Shown here in pieces: positions 36,467 to 45,165 of a stretch of DNA of 64,000 nt. This DNA is from Ornithinibacillus massiliensis. GTDB taxonomy: Bacteria; Bacillota; Bacilli; Bacillales; Amphibacillaceae. How positions within the stretch are numbered: position 1 is the stretch's first letter; each line of letters begins with the position of its first letter. The stretch spans positions 620,001 through 684,000 of the forward strand of contig NZ_JAGXBY010000001.1 in assembly GCF_018310345.1 (NCBI RefSeq), given 5' to 3'. The translations under genes were made by a program, and so were the position numbers. The notes beneath the pieces are model-generated. The model was not told where the DNA came from. It saw nothing but the letters and a program-made list of their open reading frames with translations, and ran no database searches.

Positions 36467-37320
36467 GCTTCCTCTTGCATTTTTACTATTTTTTCATTCC
36501 GCTTTACCATCTGTTCGTATCGCTTGGTAAATTCATCCAGTTCATCTTCGGAAAATGGCATTTCGACGACTTCTCCTAATTCTTGCAAAGTGGATAAAAC
36601 GCGTCCTATCATGTCAGGAACTGTCAAGTGGTGTCCGGTAAGGTTCGACAAAGATTCCATAACGTTTGGATTAACAGTTGGATAGGTAAATTTCGTTTCT
36701 TCCCCTTTTAAGCTAATATCATAAAATTGTCGAATCAGAGTTGCACGCTCATGGCTATTTCCCTCAATATCTAAATAAATCTGGATAGCAGCACCATCAC
36801 GGACTCTGCGTTGCGAAATTCCGGCAAATTTCTTCCCATTAATACTTAAATCATAGTCACCAGGACAATAGGATTCGCTAATTTCATAGGCCTCAATTTC
36901 ATTTGTTATATCCCGGAGCATGTATTGAATAAAGCTAACCATGGCTTCGTAACATTCATGAATCGACAGATGTTTCACTCCTGGCAATACAAGGGATAAA
37001 TTTAGAACGCCTTCATCGAGTGCAACAGCTAGCCCACCGGAATTTCGTACGATAACCTGATAGCCATGACTTCTTAATAGCTTTACCCCTTCATCTACAT
37101 AAGGTAAACGTGCATCTGGAATTCCAAGTACAATTGTTTTGGGGTGGACCCATAGTCTCATGCTGGGTGGTGACTTTGCTAAGCTTACAGAAGTCGAAAG
37201 GGCATCATCAATTGCAAAGGATGTTAATGCGGTATTCGACACGTTATGAAAATATTTTTCTTTCGTATGATCAATGTAGCGGAATGTCGTATGATGTATG
37301 ATTTCTTGCCATTTTTTCAT
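36463..37320 (-). CDS. lipL: Octanoyl-[GcvH]:protein N-octanoyltransferase LipL
   Basis: LipL moves octanoyl groups from GcvH to E2 subunits in the Bacillus lipoate relay. The 285-residue protein has the biotin/lipoate protein ligase fold. The substrate loop is RNSGGLAVALDEG (residues 92-104). The catalytic cysteine is Cys152 in SYCPGDYDLSI, and NGKKFAGISQRR (161-172) supplies the conserved lysine region. The frame is open to 37488, which would overlap ywfO, but ATG 37320 follows AAAGGAG and starts MKKWQEIIHHTTFRYID, matching family starts. Divergent from ywfO. Confidence 0.93.
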   Translation of the reverse strand: MKKWQEIIHHTTFRYIDHTKEKYFHNVSNTALTSFAIDDALSTSVSLAKSPPSMRLWVHPKTIVLGIPDARLPYVDEGVKLLRSHGYQVIVRNSGGLAVALDEGVLNLSLVLPGVKHLSIHECYEAMVSFIQYMLRDITNEIEAYEISESYCPGDYDLSINGKKFAGISQRRVRDGAAIQIYLDIEGNSHERATLIRQFYDISLKGEETKFTYPTVNPNVMESLSNLTGHHLTVPDMIGRVLSTLQELGEVVEMPFSEDELDEFTKRYEQMVKRNEKIVKMQEEA

Positions 37321-37419
37321 GTTGTTCTCCTTTACCATTTCAGAAAAATGTCTTTTTTCGTCTGAGTATCTATTATATAATGATAACAAAATCGTCGAAT
37401 AGAAACGAGTTGAAACACT

Positions 37420-38724
37420 GTGGCCTACAAAGATGAAAAACTGCATGAAGAAAAGGTGTTTAAAGATCCAGTGCATCGATATGTCCATGTTCGTGATCGA
37501 GTAATCTGGGATTTAATTGCAACACCTGAATTCCAACGCCTTCGTAGAATAAAACAATTAGGAACAACCAATATTACGTTTCATGGGGCAGAACATAGCC
37601 GCTTTAATCATTCATTAGGTGTTTATGAAATTGTCCGGCGTATTATAGAAAATTTTCAAGATCGACCACATTGGAATAATGATCAGCGTCTATTATGTAT
37701 GGCTGCGGCATTATTACATGATTTAGGACATGGTCCATTTTCCCACTCCTTCGAAAAGGTGTTTAAGCTGGACCATGAATACTTTACACAAGCTATCATT
37801 CTCGGAGATACAGGTGTGAATAGAGTGCTAGAACGTGTTAGTCCTGGTTTTGCTCAGGAGGTAGCGGATGTAATAGGTAAAACACATACGAATAAATTAG
37901 TTGTTAGCTTAATATCTAGCCAAATTGATGCCGATAGAATGGATTACCTGCAGCGAGATGCCTATTTTACTGGGGTAAGCTACGGCCATTTTGACATGGA
38001 ACGTATTTTGCGTGTCATGCGCCCGATGGAAGACCAAGTCGTGATTAAATCTTCTGGGATGCATGCTGTGGAAGATTACATTATGAGTCGTTATCAAATG
38101 TACTGGCAAGTGTACTTCCACCCTGTAACAAGAAGTGCAGAGGTCATTTTAACCAAGATACTACATCGTGCAAAGCATCTATATGAATCAGATTATAATT
38201 TTACCTTACAGCCGACCCATTTCCTGTCCTTTTTCGCAGGGGATGTTTCATTGGATGAATATTTAAAGCTAGATGAGTCTATTGTTCATTATTACTTCCA
38301 GCTATGGCAACAGGAAGAAGATGAAATACTAAGCGATTTATGCGAGCGATTCATGAATAGACGCTTATTTAAGTATGTTGAATTTAATCCTAATAAACAG
38401 GTTGCTGATTTATTACGCCTAATCGAACTTTTTAAAGAAGCAGGGATTAATCCGGATTACTATCTTGTAATGGATTCTTCATCGGATTTACCATATGACT
38501 TTTATCGTCCAGGTGAGGAAGAAGAGAGACTTCCGATTCACCTATTGATGCCAAATGGATCATTTAAGGAGCTTTCAAGACAGTCAGATATCGTAGAATC
38601 CATCTCAGGTAAGAAAAGAACCGATCATAAATTATATTTCCCTAAAGACTTTTTATATGCAATCAAAGATGAAAAAATCGTACAAGAAATCACAGGAATT
38701 CTATATAGCAAGGAGATGGAATAA
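37420..38724 (+). CDS. ywfO: HD-domain phosphohydrolase YwfO
   Basis: A 434-residue HD-superfamily hydrolase related to dGTPases. Metal residues are visible in HGAEHSRFNHSLGVYEI, LLHDLGHGPFSHSFE and the later DADRMDYLQRDAYFTG block. SAMHD1-like and YwfO-like proteins have such arrangements; the exact nucleotide substrate is not set here. The C-terminal quarter (MNRRLFKYVEF onward) is typical of the family. It starts at GTG 37420 with a weak ribosome site. ywgA begins right after its stop, so the two are probably co-translated. Confidence 0.9.
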   Translation: MAYKDEKLHEEKVFKDPVHRYVHVRDRVIWDLIATPEFQRLRRIKQLGTTNITFHGAEHSRFNHSLGVYEIVRRIIENFQDRPHWNNDQRLLCMAAALLHDLGHGPFSHSFEKVFKLDHEYFTQAIILGDTGVNRVLERVSPGFAQEVADVIGKTHTNKLVVSLISSQIDADRMDYLQRDAYFTGVSYGHFDMERILRVMRPMEDQVVIKSSGMHAVEDYIMSRYQMYWQVYFHPVTRSAEVILTKILHRAKHLYESDYNFTLQPTHFLSFFAGDVSLDEYLKLDESIVHYYFQLWQQEEDEILSDLCERFMNRRLFKYVEFNPNKQVADLLRLIELFKEAGINPDYYLVMDSSSDLPYDFYRPGEEEERLPIHLLMPNGSFKELSRQSDIVESISGKKRTDHKLYFPKDFLYAIKDEKIVQEITGILYSKEME

Positions 38725-39228
38725 ATGCTAGATAATCATGCAAAGCTAATGCAGTTTTTTTCTGAGGCAAAGCAAGTGACCGGTAGAAAAAAACTGCAAA
38801 AAATGGTCTATATTCTACAATCATTTGGTATTCCTTTTGAGGAAAAATTCCAATTTCACTTTTACGGTCCTTATTCGGAAGAGCTCTCATTACGAATGGA
38901 GGAGTTATGTAATTTAGGGTTTATCAATGAAGAAAAAGAAGTGAAAAGCAATTATTTTCAATATCACTATACGTTAACGGATGATGGTGTTGCGTTTTTA
39001 AGCCAATACAGTGTGGACATGCCAAATTGTTCTGAAAGCATTGAGCTACTAAAAGGCAAAAGCTCTCGTTTTCTAGAACTAGTGTCTACAATGCTATATT
39101 TTAAAGACTTACCAAAGGATGAAGTGGAACTTAAAGTACATGCGGTAAAGCCAAAACAAAAATATAGTGACGAAGAAATGGCGGATGCCTGGAAGTTAAT
39201 TGACGAGTTAAATCGGAAGCTACAGTAA
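38725..39228 (+). CDS. ywgA: YwgA family protein
   Basis: A 167-residue soluble protein of the conserved YwgA family, function unknown. It begins HAKLMQFFSEAKQVTGRKKLQKMVYILQS, which resembles an antitoxin-like or winged-helix segment, followed by FHFYGPYSEELSLRMEEL and YTLTDDGVAFL. The layout is similar to the phage-derived SocA/GepA-like (Panacea) fold; that similarity is a guess. The ATG follows AAGGAGATGG and begins one base after the ywfO stop. Confidence 0.85.
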   Translation: MLDNHAKLMQFFSEAKQVTGRKKLQKMVYILQSFGIPFEEKFQFHFYGPYSEELSLRMEELCNLGFINEEKEVKSNYFQYHYTLTDDGVAFLSQYSVDMPNCSESIELLKGKSSRFLELVSTMLYFKDLPKDEVELKVHAVKPKQKYSDEEMADAWKLIDELNRKLQ

Positions 39229-39299
39229 CGATAGTCGTGAAATAAATAAGCAAGCTGTGCTACAATAGTGGATAAACAGTTTGTGTAGGAGGTTTACGA

Positions 39300-39800
39300 A
39301 TGAGCGGAGATAATAAAAACCGATTTACGATTATTAAAGATGATTCCAATGACGGGCATGGGGGCTATGGGGTAGGAGCAATTAGTCTAGAAAACATGTC
39401 ATCCGTGATTGTTGATCCTAATGAAAACAAAGCCTATGTTGATATGGGTGCCATGCACGCTAGAAGTGATGTAGAACGCCGTGTGAAATTCCAACCAGAT
39501 CGCACCAAAGTACCCGATGGAAAATTATATTGGATAGTATGGGTAAACGTCGACCGAAATGAAAACGGCCCTTATTATGCAGGGGTGGCAGGATGCGAAA
39601 TCCTAGTTGATCGCCCAAACAAAATAGCATACAAATCCATGCCAGAGCATGTGAAGCATATGGAAAAATCCCTTAAAGGTCATGTCATCGTCGACCATAT
39701 GGATGAACAGTCTAGACATTTATTACGTGACTTCTTAAAGGAGTTTAAACCAGAATTCTGGGAAAACTCTACCGACGAATTAAAACAAGCATTAGAATAG
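39300..39800 (+). CDS. ywhD: YwhD family protein
   Basis: A 166-residue protein of the YwhD family, conserved in Bacilli but of unknown function. Characteristic blocks are NRFTIIKDDSNDGHGGYGVG at the N terminus, DPNENKAYVDMGAMHARS, LYWIVWVNVDRNENGPYYAG and the C-terminal HLLRDFLKEFKPEFW. The ribosome site AGGAGG lies 7 bases upstream. A strong terminator follows at 39808-39842. Gene order ywfO-ywgA-ywhD-pbp matches B. subtilis. Confidence 0.92.
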   Translation: MSGDNKNRFTIIKDDSNDGHGGYGVGAISLENMSSVIVDPNENKAYVDMGAMHARSDVERRVKFQPDRTKVPDGKLYWIVWVNVDRNENGPYYAGVAGCEILVDRPNKIAYKSMPEHVKHMEKSLKGHVIVDHMDEQSRHLLRDFLKEFKPEFWENSTDELKQALE

Positions 39801-39807
39801 TAAGAAG

Positions 39808-39842
39808 AGGACTAGTAACGGAATCGTTATTAGTCCTTTTTA
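39808..39842 (+). terminator. Terminator of ywhD
   Basis: AGGACTAGTAACG pairs with CGTTATTAGTCCT, one G-U pair, four-base loop, then TTTTTAAT. Confidence 0.93.
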
Positions 39843-39976
39843 ATCTTCACTGGAAAAAATTATTAAAATAGTGAACAATTTGTGTCTGAAAAATGAATCT
39901 TTTAATAAAATCTTGTACTTTGCTTCAGAAATTTGTAAACTAATTAATACATGGGCTTACTCATGTATTACTAGGA

Positions 39977-40035
39977 CAAAAAAGAAGCCGACACCTGCAA
40001 ACTGGACACTTGCGGGATGTCGGCTTCTTTTTTGT
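39977..40035. terminator. Long bidirectional terminator near the PBP gene
   Basis: An 18-bp perfect outer stem, ACAAAAAAGAAGCCGACA (39977-39994) with TGTCGGCTTCTTTTTTGT (40018-40035), encloses a second stem (CTGCAA/TTGCGG). Each strand ends in T-rich sequence. Confidence 0.93.
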
Positions 40036-40039
40036 GTTG

Positions 40040-40092
40040 GATGGGAGGGAGATGCGCCAACCACACCAGCACATGCCCCAAAGAGACCCAAC
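40040..40092. repeat. Array C: two-unit remnant of the 21-bp repeat
   Basis: Two adjacent 21-bp units start at 40050 (AGATGCGCCAACCACACCAGC, 21 bases given in two parts here: AGATGCGCC plus ACC-rich half) and at 40071 (ACATGCCCCAAAGAGACCC). Their cores match array A (AGATGCGCC and GGGCCCAAAGAGA types). As in array A, they lie directly after a terminator. Confidence 0.55.
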
Positions 40093-40100
40093 CCCTAACC

Positions 40101-42143
40101 TCAATCAAAAAACACTTCAAACCAACGTCGGAATAGTCCTTTCTCTTTATCATCTTGCTCTATTTCATCCCCATAAAAATGTTCATTACAATAAAACTCT
40201 GGTTCGGTACCTTTTTCAAAGAACATGACGGTACTTGTTGGGCAATGTGGTGTTGCACGCAATCCAGTAGTTGGGTCAACTGGTACGGCAACTAGTCCAT
40301 CTGGGGCTTCGAAGTGCTCCTCTGGGATATCTTGATGAGCTTGCTCCATAAAGGTGCTCCATATTTCCTTGGAATAGGAGCGTTCTGGTACGGAGGTTAT
40401 GCTTCGGTTATCATCATAACCAGTCCAAATGCCAGCTACAAGGGATGGGCTGAACCCAATCATCCAACTGTCTGAATCGGTAGAACCAGTTTTGCCAGCG
40501 TAGGTACGGGTTAGATTATCCACTATAGAAGAACCAGTAACGGACATATAGCCATTAAGCGACTCATCGAAAGTGCCAGTCATTAGCTGTGTTAAGATAA
40601 AGGCTTTTTGTGGATCTAACACTGGCTTTTTCCTGCTTTCATCGCGTTTATAGACAGTTCTTCCTTCCCGGTCAACAATCTTTTCAATAGTATGGCTATC
40701 AATAGAATAGCCACCGTTAGCAAGCATGGCATAACCAGAAACCATTTCCTCGACTGAAACAGTTGCGGTACCGAGTGCTAAGGAAGGAACAGATGGTAAC
40801 TTACTAGTAATTCCAAATTTCCTAGCTGTTTCAACAAGCGTTTCTACTCCTAAATACATATTTGTCTTTACAGCGTAAATATTATCGGACAAGGCAAGGG
40901 CTTGGGCTAACGTAATTGGTTCATTCGCATAATATCCGTTAAAATTACTTGGTTGATAAACTTGTCCATCATCAATTTCAAAGGTAGTCGGTTTGCTCAT
41001 TAGCATTGTCGTTGCCGTATAACCATGTTCTAAGGCTGCATAATATAAGAACGGCTTAAATGTAGAACCCGGCATCCGCTTGGCTTGTATTGCACGGTTA
41101 AATGGACTTTTTTCATAGCTACGGCCACCAACCAATGCGCGAATTGCCCCGTTATGGGGATCCACTACTACCCCACCGACCTCTAATTTGCTTGAATCCT
41201 GAATCGTTTGAACAATACTTTCTTCTAAATGCTTCTGTAGCGCAATATCTAATGTTGTGTAAATTTGATACCCGCCAGACCGAACGGATTCATGGTCGAT
41301 ATCGAGAAGAACGGCAGCCTCTGTTAGCACGGTGTCCTGAAAATAGGGACCAATGCTAAGCTGTTTTCTTTCGGATGGGTCCGTAAATACAAGTTGTTCA
41401 CTTTTGGCTGAAAAATATTCTTCTTCTGAGATAATATCTTTTTGCTGCATAATGGCTAGTATTTGCTGCTGCCTGTTTGTTGCTCTTTCTAAATCATTTT
41501 GAGGCGAATAGTATGTCGGTCCTTTAGGAATTCCAGCGAGCATAGCAGCCTCCGCGATCGTCAAATCACTAGCTTCTTTATTGAAAAAGTAATGACTTGC
41601 TGCTTCAATTCCATAAGCTCCATGACCATAGTAAACTGTATTCAAATATCCTTCCAAAATTTTTTCCTTCGAGTAAAACATTTCTAGTCTTAATGTATAA
41701 AATGCCTCTTTCAGCTTTCTTGTCCATGTTTTTTCATGTGAAAGATAAAGATTGCGTGCATATTGCTGGGTTAGTGTACTCGCCCCCTCTTTTAACGACA
41801 TGGTTTTGATATCCTTTAAGATTGCTCCTAGGATACGCTTTATATCAAAGCCGTTATGTTTATAGAAGCGCTGGTCCTCAATCATTAATGTCGCATTAAT
41901 CAAATTGGGGGATATATTTTCTAAATCGACCCAATAACGGTTCTCTACACCATGTTCTTCACCAATCATTTCACCATTGGCACTATAGTAAATGGTCCTT
42001 TGATCATTTAACAGACTAGGCGGACCTAGTAAAAAGGCGATAAGATATAGAAGTAGAATTCCTGAGACAAAGAATAACGTGATTCCGATAGTCATTTTCA
42101 ATACAATACGTCTGAGTTTTTTGGCTAGAAAGTTTTTCTTCAT
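40101..42143 (-). CDS. pbpG: Class A penicillin-binding protein (PBP2D/PbpG-like)
   Basis: A 680-residue bifunctional peptidoglycan synthase. A cytoplasmic basic stretch and one membrane helix (about residues 14-38) precede the GT51 transglycosylase domain, with the catalytic Glu in MIEDQRFYKHNGFD (near 88) and GASTLTQQYARNLY. The transpeptidase domain has all three motifs: PGSTFKP (catalytic Ser), SDN (ALALSDNIYAVK) and KTGSTDSDSW. The C terminus has a short PASTA-less tail ending with acidic/basic residues. Position next to ywhD and ywiB matches B. subtilis pbpG (ywhE), a SigF-dependent spore-germ-wall enzyme; whether this copy is forespore-specific is not shown by the sequence. Confidence 0.92.
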   Translation of the reverse strand: MKKNFLAKKLRRIVLKMTIGITLFFVSGILLLYLIAFLLGPPSLLNDQRTIYYSANGEMIGEEHGVENRYWVDLENISPNLINATLMIEDQRFYKHNGFDIKRILGAILKDIKTMSLKEGASTLTQQYARNLYLSHEKTWTRKLKEAFYTLRLEMFYSKEKILEGYLNTVYYGHGAYGIEAASHYFFNKEASDLTIAEAAMLAGIPKGPTYYSPQNDLERATNRQQQILAIMQQKDIISEEEYFSAKSEQLVFTDPSERKQLSIGPYFQDTVLTEAAVLLDIDHESVRSGGYQIYTTLDIALQKHLEESIVQTIQDSSKLEVGGVVVDPHNGAIRALVGGRSYEKSPFNRAIQAKRMPGSTFKPFLYYAALEHGYTATTMLMSKPTTFEIDDGQVYQPSNFNGYYANEPITLAQALALSDNIYAVKTNMYLGVETLVETARKFGITSKLPSVPSLALGTATVSVEEMVSGYAMLANGGYSIDSHTIEKIVDREGRTVYKRDESRKKPVLDPQKAFILTQLMTGTFDESLNGYMSVTGSSIVDNLTRTYAGKTGSTDSDSWMIGFSPSLVAGIWTGYDDNRSITSVPERSYSKEIWSTFMEQAHQDIPEEHFEAPDGLVAVPVDPTTGLRATPHCPTSTVMFFEKGTEPEFYCNEHFYGDEIEQDDKEKGLFRRWFEVFFD

Positions 42144-42294
42144 ATCCTAATCTCCATTTGTTTTGTCGTAAACTGTCAATTATTATCATTATGGGAAAAC
42201 AGACTAGGAAATAAACTTCTGATTATATATATTGAAATACGACTTAGATTGTCGCTATAATAGTAAAATATGAGCAAATAATAGGGGCGACAAA

Positions 42295-42726
42295 ATGAAA
42301 AACCAAGTAACCATTCATTTACATACGGTAATTGAGGATAATGGTCTGAAAGAAACAAGCACCGTGAAGCAGATTGGTAACTTTTATCAGAAGAATAATA
42401 TGGATGTATTAGCTTTTGAGGAAAAGGTAGAAGGGGATCACGCGATAAAGAGTATGATTACCATTCAACCAGGAAAAGTGAATATTAAACGGTCTGGACT
42501 CGTTTCAATGAATCAGCAGTTTCGCTCGGAGAAAGTCACTGAGAATGTGTATAACCACCCACATGGTCACATTCACATGGAAACTTTTACAAAATCAATT
42601 GATTACCAAGCACTAAGCGGCGAGCAAGCAGGTCATTTAAAAGTGGAATATACCGTAAAACTGAACGGACAAGATGAACGTAATCATACGCTTACACTCA
42701 CGTTTAACAAGGAGGAAGAAGAATGA
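42295..42726 (+). CDS. ywiB: YwiB (DUF1934) lipocalin-like protein
   Basis: A 143-residue beta-rich protein of the DUF1934 family. Strand-like segments include [40 protein letters not shown] and [19 protein letters not shown]. The fold is lipocalin-like and the function unknown. It precedes argS with a 4-base stop/start overlap (ATGA), so the two are translationally coupled, as in B. subtilis. The start follows AATAGGGGCG. It is divergent from the PBP gene with about 150 bases between. Confidence 0.9.
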   Translation: MKNQVTIHLHTVIEDNGLKETSTVKQIGNFYQKNNMDVLAFEEKVEGDHAIKSMITIQPGKVNIKRSGLVSMNQQFRSEKVTENVYNHPHGHIHMETFTKSIDYQALSGEQAGHLKVEYTVKLNGQDERNHTLTLTFNKEEEE

Positions 42727-44393
42727 ACGTCTTAGCACAAACGGAAACAAATTTAAAAGAACAAATACGTGCTGCCGTATTAAAAGCAGAATTAGCACAA
42801 GAAACGGAAATACCAGATTTCGTATTAGAAAAACCAAAGGATAAATCCCATGGTGACTTCGCTACGAATATTGCCATGCAACTAGCACGTGTTGCGAAGA
42901 AAGCACCTAGACAAATTGCTGAAGCTATCGTAGCTAATTTAGACGCATCAAAAGCATCAGTAGAAAAGGTTGATATTGCAGGACCTGGATTCATTAACTT
43001 CTTCATGAAAAATGATTTCTTAACCGATTTAATTCCAACCATTTTAGAGGCTGGAGAAGCCTATGGTAAAACAGAGCATGGAAAAGGGACAAAAGTTCAA
43101 GTGGAATTTGTTTCGGTAAACCCGACAGGAAATCTTCACCTAGGCCATGCTCGTGGGGCAGCCTTTGGGGATGTATTATGTAATGTCCTCAGTGCGGCAG
43201 GATATGATGTAGAACGTGAATATTATATTAATGATGCAGGGAACCAAATTGATAACCTAGCTCTATCTGTCAATGCTCGTTATTTACAAGCATTAGGTAA
43301 GGATGTCGCAATGCCTGAGGACGGATACCATGGTCAGGACATTGTAGCAATAGGGAAGCAATTGGCTGAAGAGCACGGAGAAGAATGGGCGAATAAATCG
43401 GAGGAAGAGCGCTTAGCATTCTTTAAGGAGTTTGGTTTAGAGCATACACTAGGGAAAATAAAAACAGATTTAGCGGACTTCGGAGTTGAGTTTGATAATT
43501 GGTTCTCAGAAAGAAGTCTTTACAAAAATGACGAGATTACCGATGTATTAGCGAAGTTGAAGGCTAGTGGCTATATCTATGAACAAGACGGTGCTACTTG
43601 GTTCCGTTCTACCGATTTCGGTGATGACAAAGACCGTGTATTAGTGAAAAATGACGGAGCATTTACGTACCTAACACCAGACATTGCATATCATCAAAAC
43701 AAGCTAAACCGTGGCTTTGATAAGCTAATCAATGTATGGGGTGCTGATCACCATGGCTATATTCCTAGAATGAAGGCAGCAATTGAAGCATTAGGCTATG
43801 ATCCAGAACGCTTAGATGTAAAAATTATTCAAATGGTAAATCTATTTGATGGTGGAGAAAAGCTACGCATGAGTAAGCGTACAGGAAATGCTGTTTCACT
43901 TAGAGAATTAATGGATGAGGTTGGAGTGGACGCGGTACGTTATTTCTTTGTTGCACGTTCAAACGATTCTCAGCTTGATTTCGATGTAGAGCTTGCTCGT
44001 TCTCAATCAAATGATAACCCGGTATACTACGTACAGTATGCACATGCTCGTATTTGCACGATGCTTAAGCAAGCAGAAGCAAAAGGGATAGAGGTTAAGC
44101 AATCATTCGATTCTTCTTTATTAACCTCTGAGAAAGAGCTTGATTTGTTGAAGAAGATGGGAGAATTCCCTCAAGTTATTGTGGAAGCTGCTGAAAAGCA
44201 TACACCACAGAAAATTACGCAATATGTATTTGATTTAGCATCCTTGCTGCACAGCTTTTATAATGCAGAGAAAGTATTAGATACCGAAAATATCGAGTTA
44301 ACCAATGCAAGACTTGCGTTAATGAAAGCAGTCCGTACTACCATTGCAAATGGCTTAAACTTAATAGGAGTAACAGCACCTAAGAAGATGTAA
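42723..44393 (+). CDS. argS: Arginyl-tRNA synthetase
   Basis: ArgS charges tRNA-Arg. The 556-residue class Ia synthetase has an N-terminal Add-1 domain (residues 1-115), the HIGH-type motif HLGH (139-142, within [13 protein letters not shown]), and the KMSKS equivalent [14 protein letters not shown] anticodon-binding domain fills the C terminus ([16 protein letters not shown] to [14 protein letters not shown]). It overlaps ywiB by 4 bases. AAGGAGG sits within the end of ywiB. A terminator at 44419-44446 ends the unit. Confidence 0.97.
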   Translation: MNVLAQTETNLKEQIRAAVLKAELAQETEIPDFVLEKPKDKSHGDFATNIAMQLARVAKKAPRQIAEAIVANLDASKASVEKVDIAGPGFINFFMKNDFLTDLIPTILEAGEAYGKTEHGKGTKVQVEFVSVNPTGNLHLGHARGAAFGDVLCNVLSAAGYDVEREYYINDAGNQIDNLALSVNARYLQALGKDVAMPEDGYHGQDIVAIGKQLAEEHGEEWANKSEEERLAFFKEFGLEHTLGKIKTDLADFGVEFDNWFSERSLYKNDEITDVLAKLKASGYIYEQDGATWFRSTDFGDDKDRVLVKNDGAFTYLTPDIAYHQNKLNRGFDKLINVWGADHHGYIPRMKAAIEALGYDPERLDVKIIQMVNLFDGGEKLRMSKRTGNAVSLRELMDEVGVDAVRYFFVARSNDSQLDFDVELARSQSNDNPVYYVQYAHARICTMLKQAEAKGIEVKQSFDSSLLTSEKELDLLKKMGEFPQVIVEAAEKHTPQKITQYVFDLASLLHSFYNAEKVLDTENIELTNARLALMKAVRTTIANGLNLIGVTAPKKM

Positions 44394-44418
44394 AAGACTT
44401 TTAAATAGAAGACGTTAA

Positions 44419-44446
44419 AACCTGGGGAATTCCCAGGTTTTTCCTA
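44419..44446 (+). terminator. Terminator of ywiB-argS
   Basis: AAAACCTGGG pairs with CCCAGGTTTT around the loop GAATT, followed by TTCC. Confidence 0.9.
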
Positions 44447-44567
44447 TATTCGGACGGGGGTATTTCTTTGTTTCTAGAAATAACTATTGTTTTTATGAGG
44501 AAGGCTTGCGATTCGGTTTTAGCCCTTCCTTTGAGCCTCCCGTTAATCCAATCATCCTCATGCGGAG

Positions 44568-44657
44568 CTACTTTCCCCAGCCAAAACCTGATTTCCCCAT
44601 AAAATACAATATACCTACAGAAGATACGATAACTAAAATGCCATACACAATTTCCAT
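44568..44657 (-). CDS. 29-residue membrane microprotein, unknown
   Basis: On the minus strand, a perfect AGGAGG lies 7 bases before ATG 44657 and opens a 29-codon frame ending in TAG at 44570-44568. The product is almost wholly a hydrophobic helix (MEIVYGILVIVSSVGILYFM) followed by a small polar glycine-rich tail, GKSGFGWGK. The strong ribosome site and clean helix argue for a real microprotein. It stands alone between argS and fadF. No family was recognised. Confidence 0.55.
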   Translation of the reverse strand: MEIVYGILVIVSSVGILYFMGKSGFGWGK

Positions 44658-44843
44658 GGATATCCTCCTGAAATTTGTCATATTATTATCTTAATTTTAC
44701 GATAAAGGGAAGTGTAGTTCCAGTTTCTACACGAGAATGAAGTCAATTTATTTCTGAACACGCTTAAATATGTTCTTCTTCATTAACGTTTTCCAAGAAT
44801 TTCTAGTCTAGTGGTAAACAAAGCTCATTTCGATAAAAATAGG

Positions 44844-44873
44844 TTGACTGAATAGTCATTCATAATTTATAGT
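44844..44873 (+). promoter_or_regulatory. fadF promoter with FadR-type operator
   Basis: TTGACT (44844-44849), an 18-base spacer and TATAGT (44868-44873) form a SigA-type promoter. TGACTGAATAGTCATTCA (44845-44862) overlaps it and differs at one base from the B. subtilis FadR consensus TGAATGAMTANTCATTCA. FadR represses beta-oxidation genes until long-chain acyl-CoA binds. About 290 bases of leader separate this from the fadF start; no further structure was assigned there. Confidence 0.75.
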
Positions 44874-45165
44874 GGTAGAAGAAGCACTCTTTTTTATTTT
44901 CGGAAAAATGGAATCACTATCATTCTGGTTCATCGTACCATGTTTTAGTAAATTTAAGCAATAGGGCGTTTGTTATGAAGACGTAAGGGCAGAGCCGACT
45001 AGCAGAAGATAAAGAAAACACGACGGGTGAGGGGAGCCGGTGTTAACTGATCTAATCGTGAGTTGGCAGAAGTCTGTTGTGGAATGATGCGTCCGGATGA
45101 AGCAATCTTTGATGTTTAATTTCTATTTTAAAAGAAGACCTAGAAACAGTCAGGAGGAGCAGCTG

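Noticed and set aside
42704-43042. A 112-codon minus-strand ORF.
   Set aside because: It is a shadow of argS, which is strongly supported on the other strand.
44506-44694. A 62-codon plus-strand ORF.
   Set aside because: It has no ribosome site and is antisense to the better supported 29-residue ORF.
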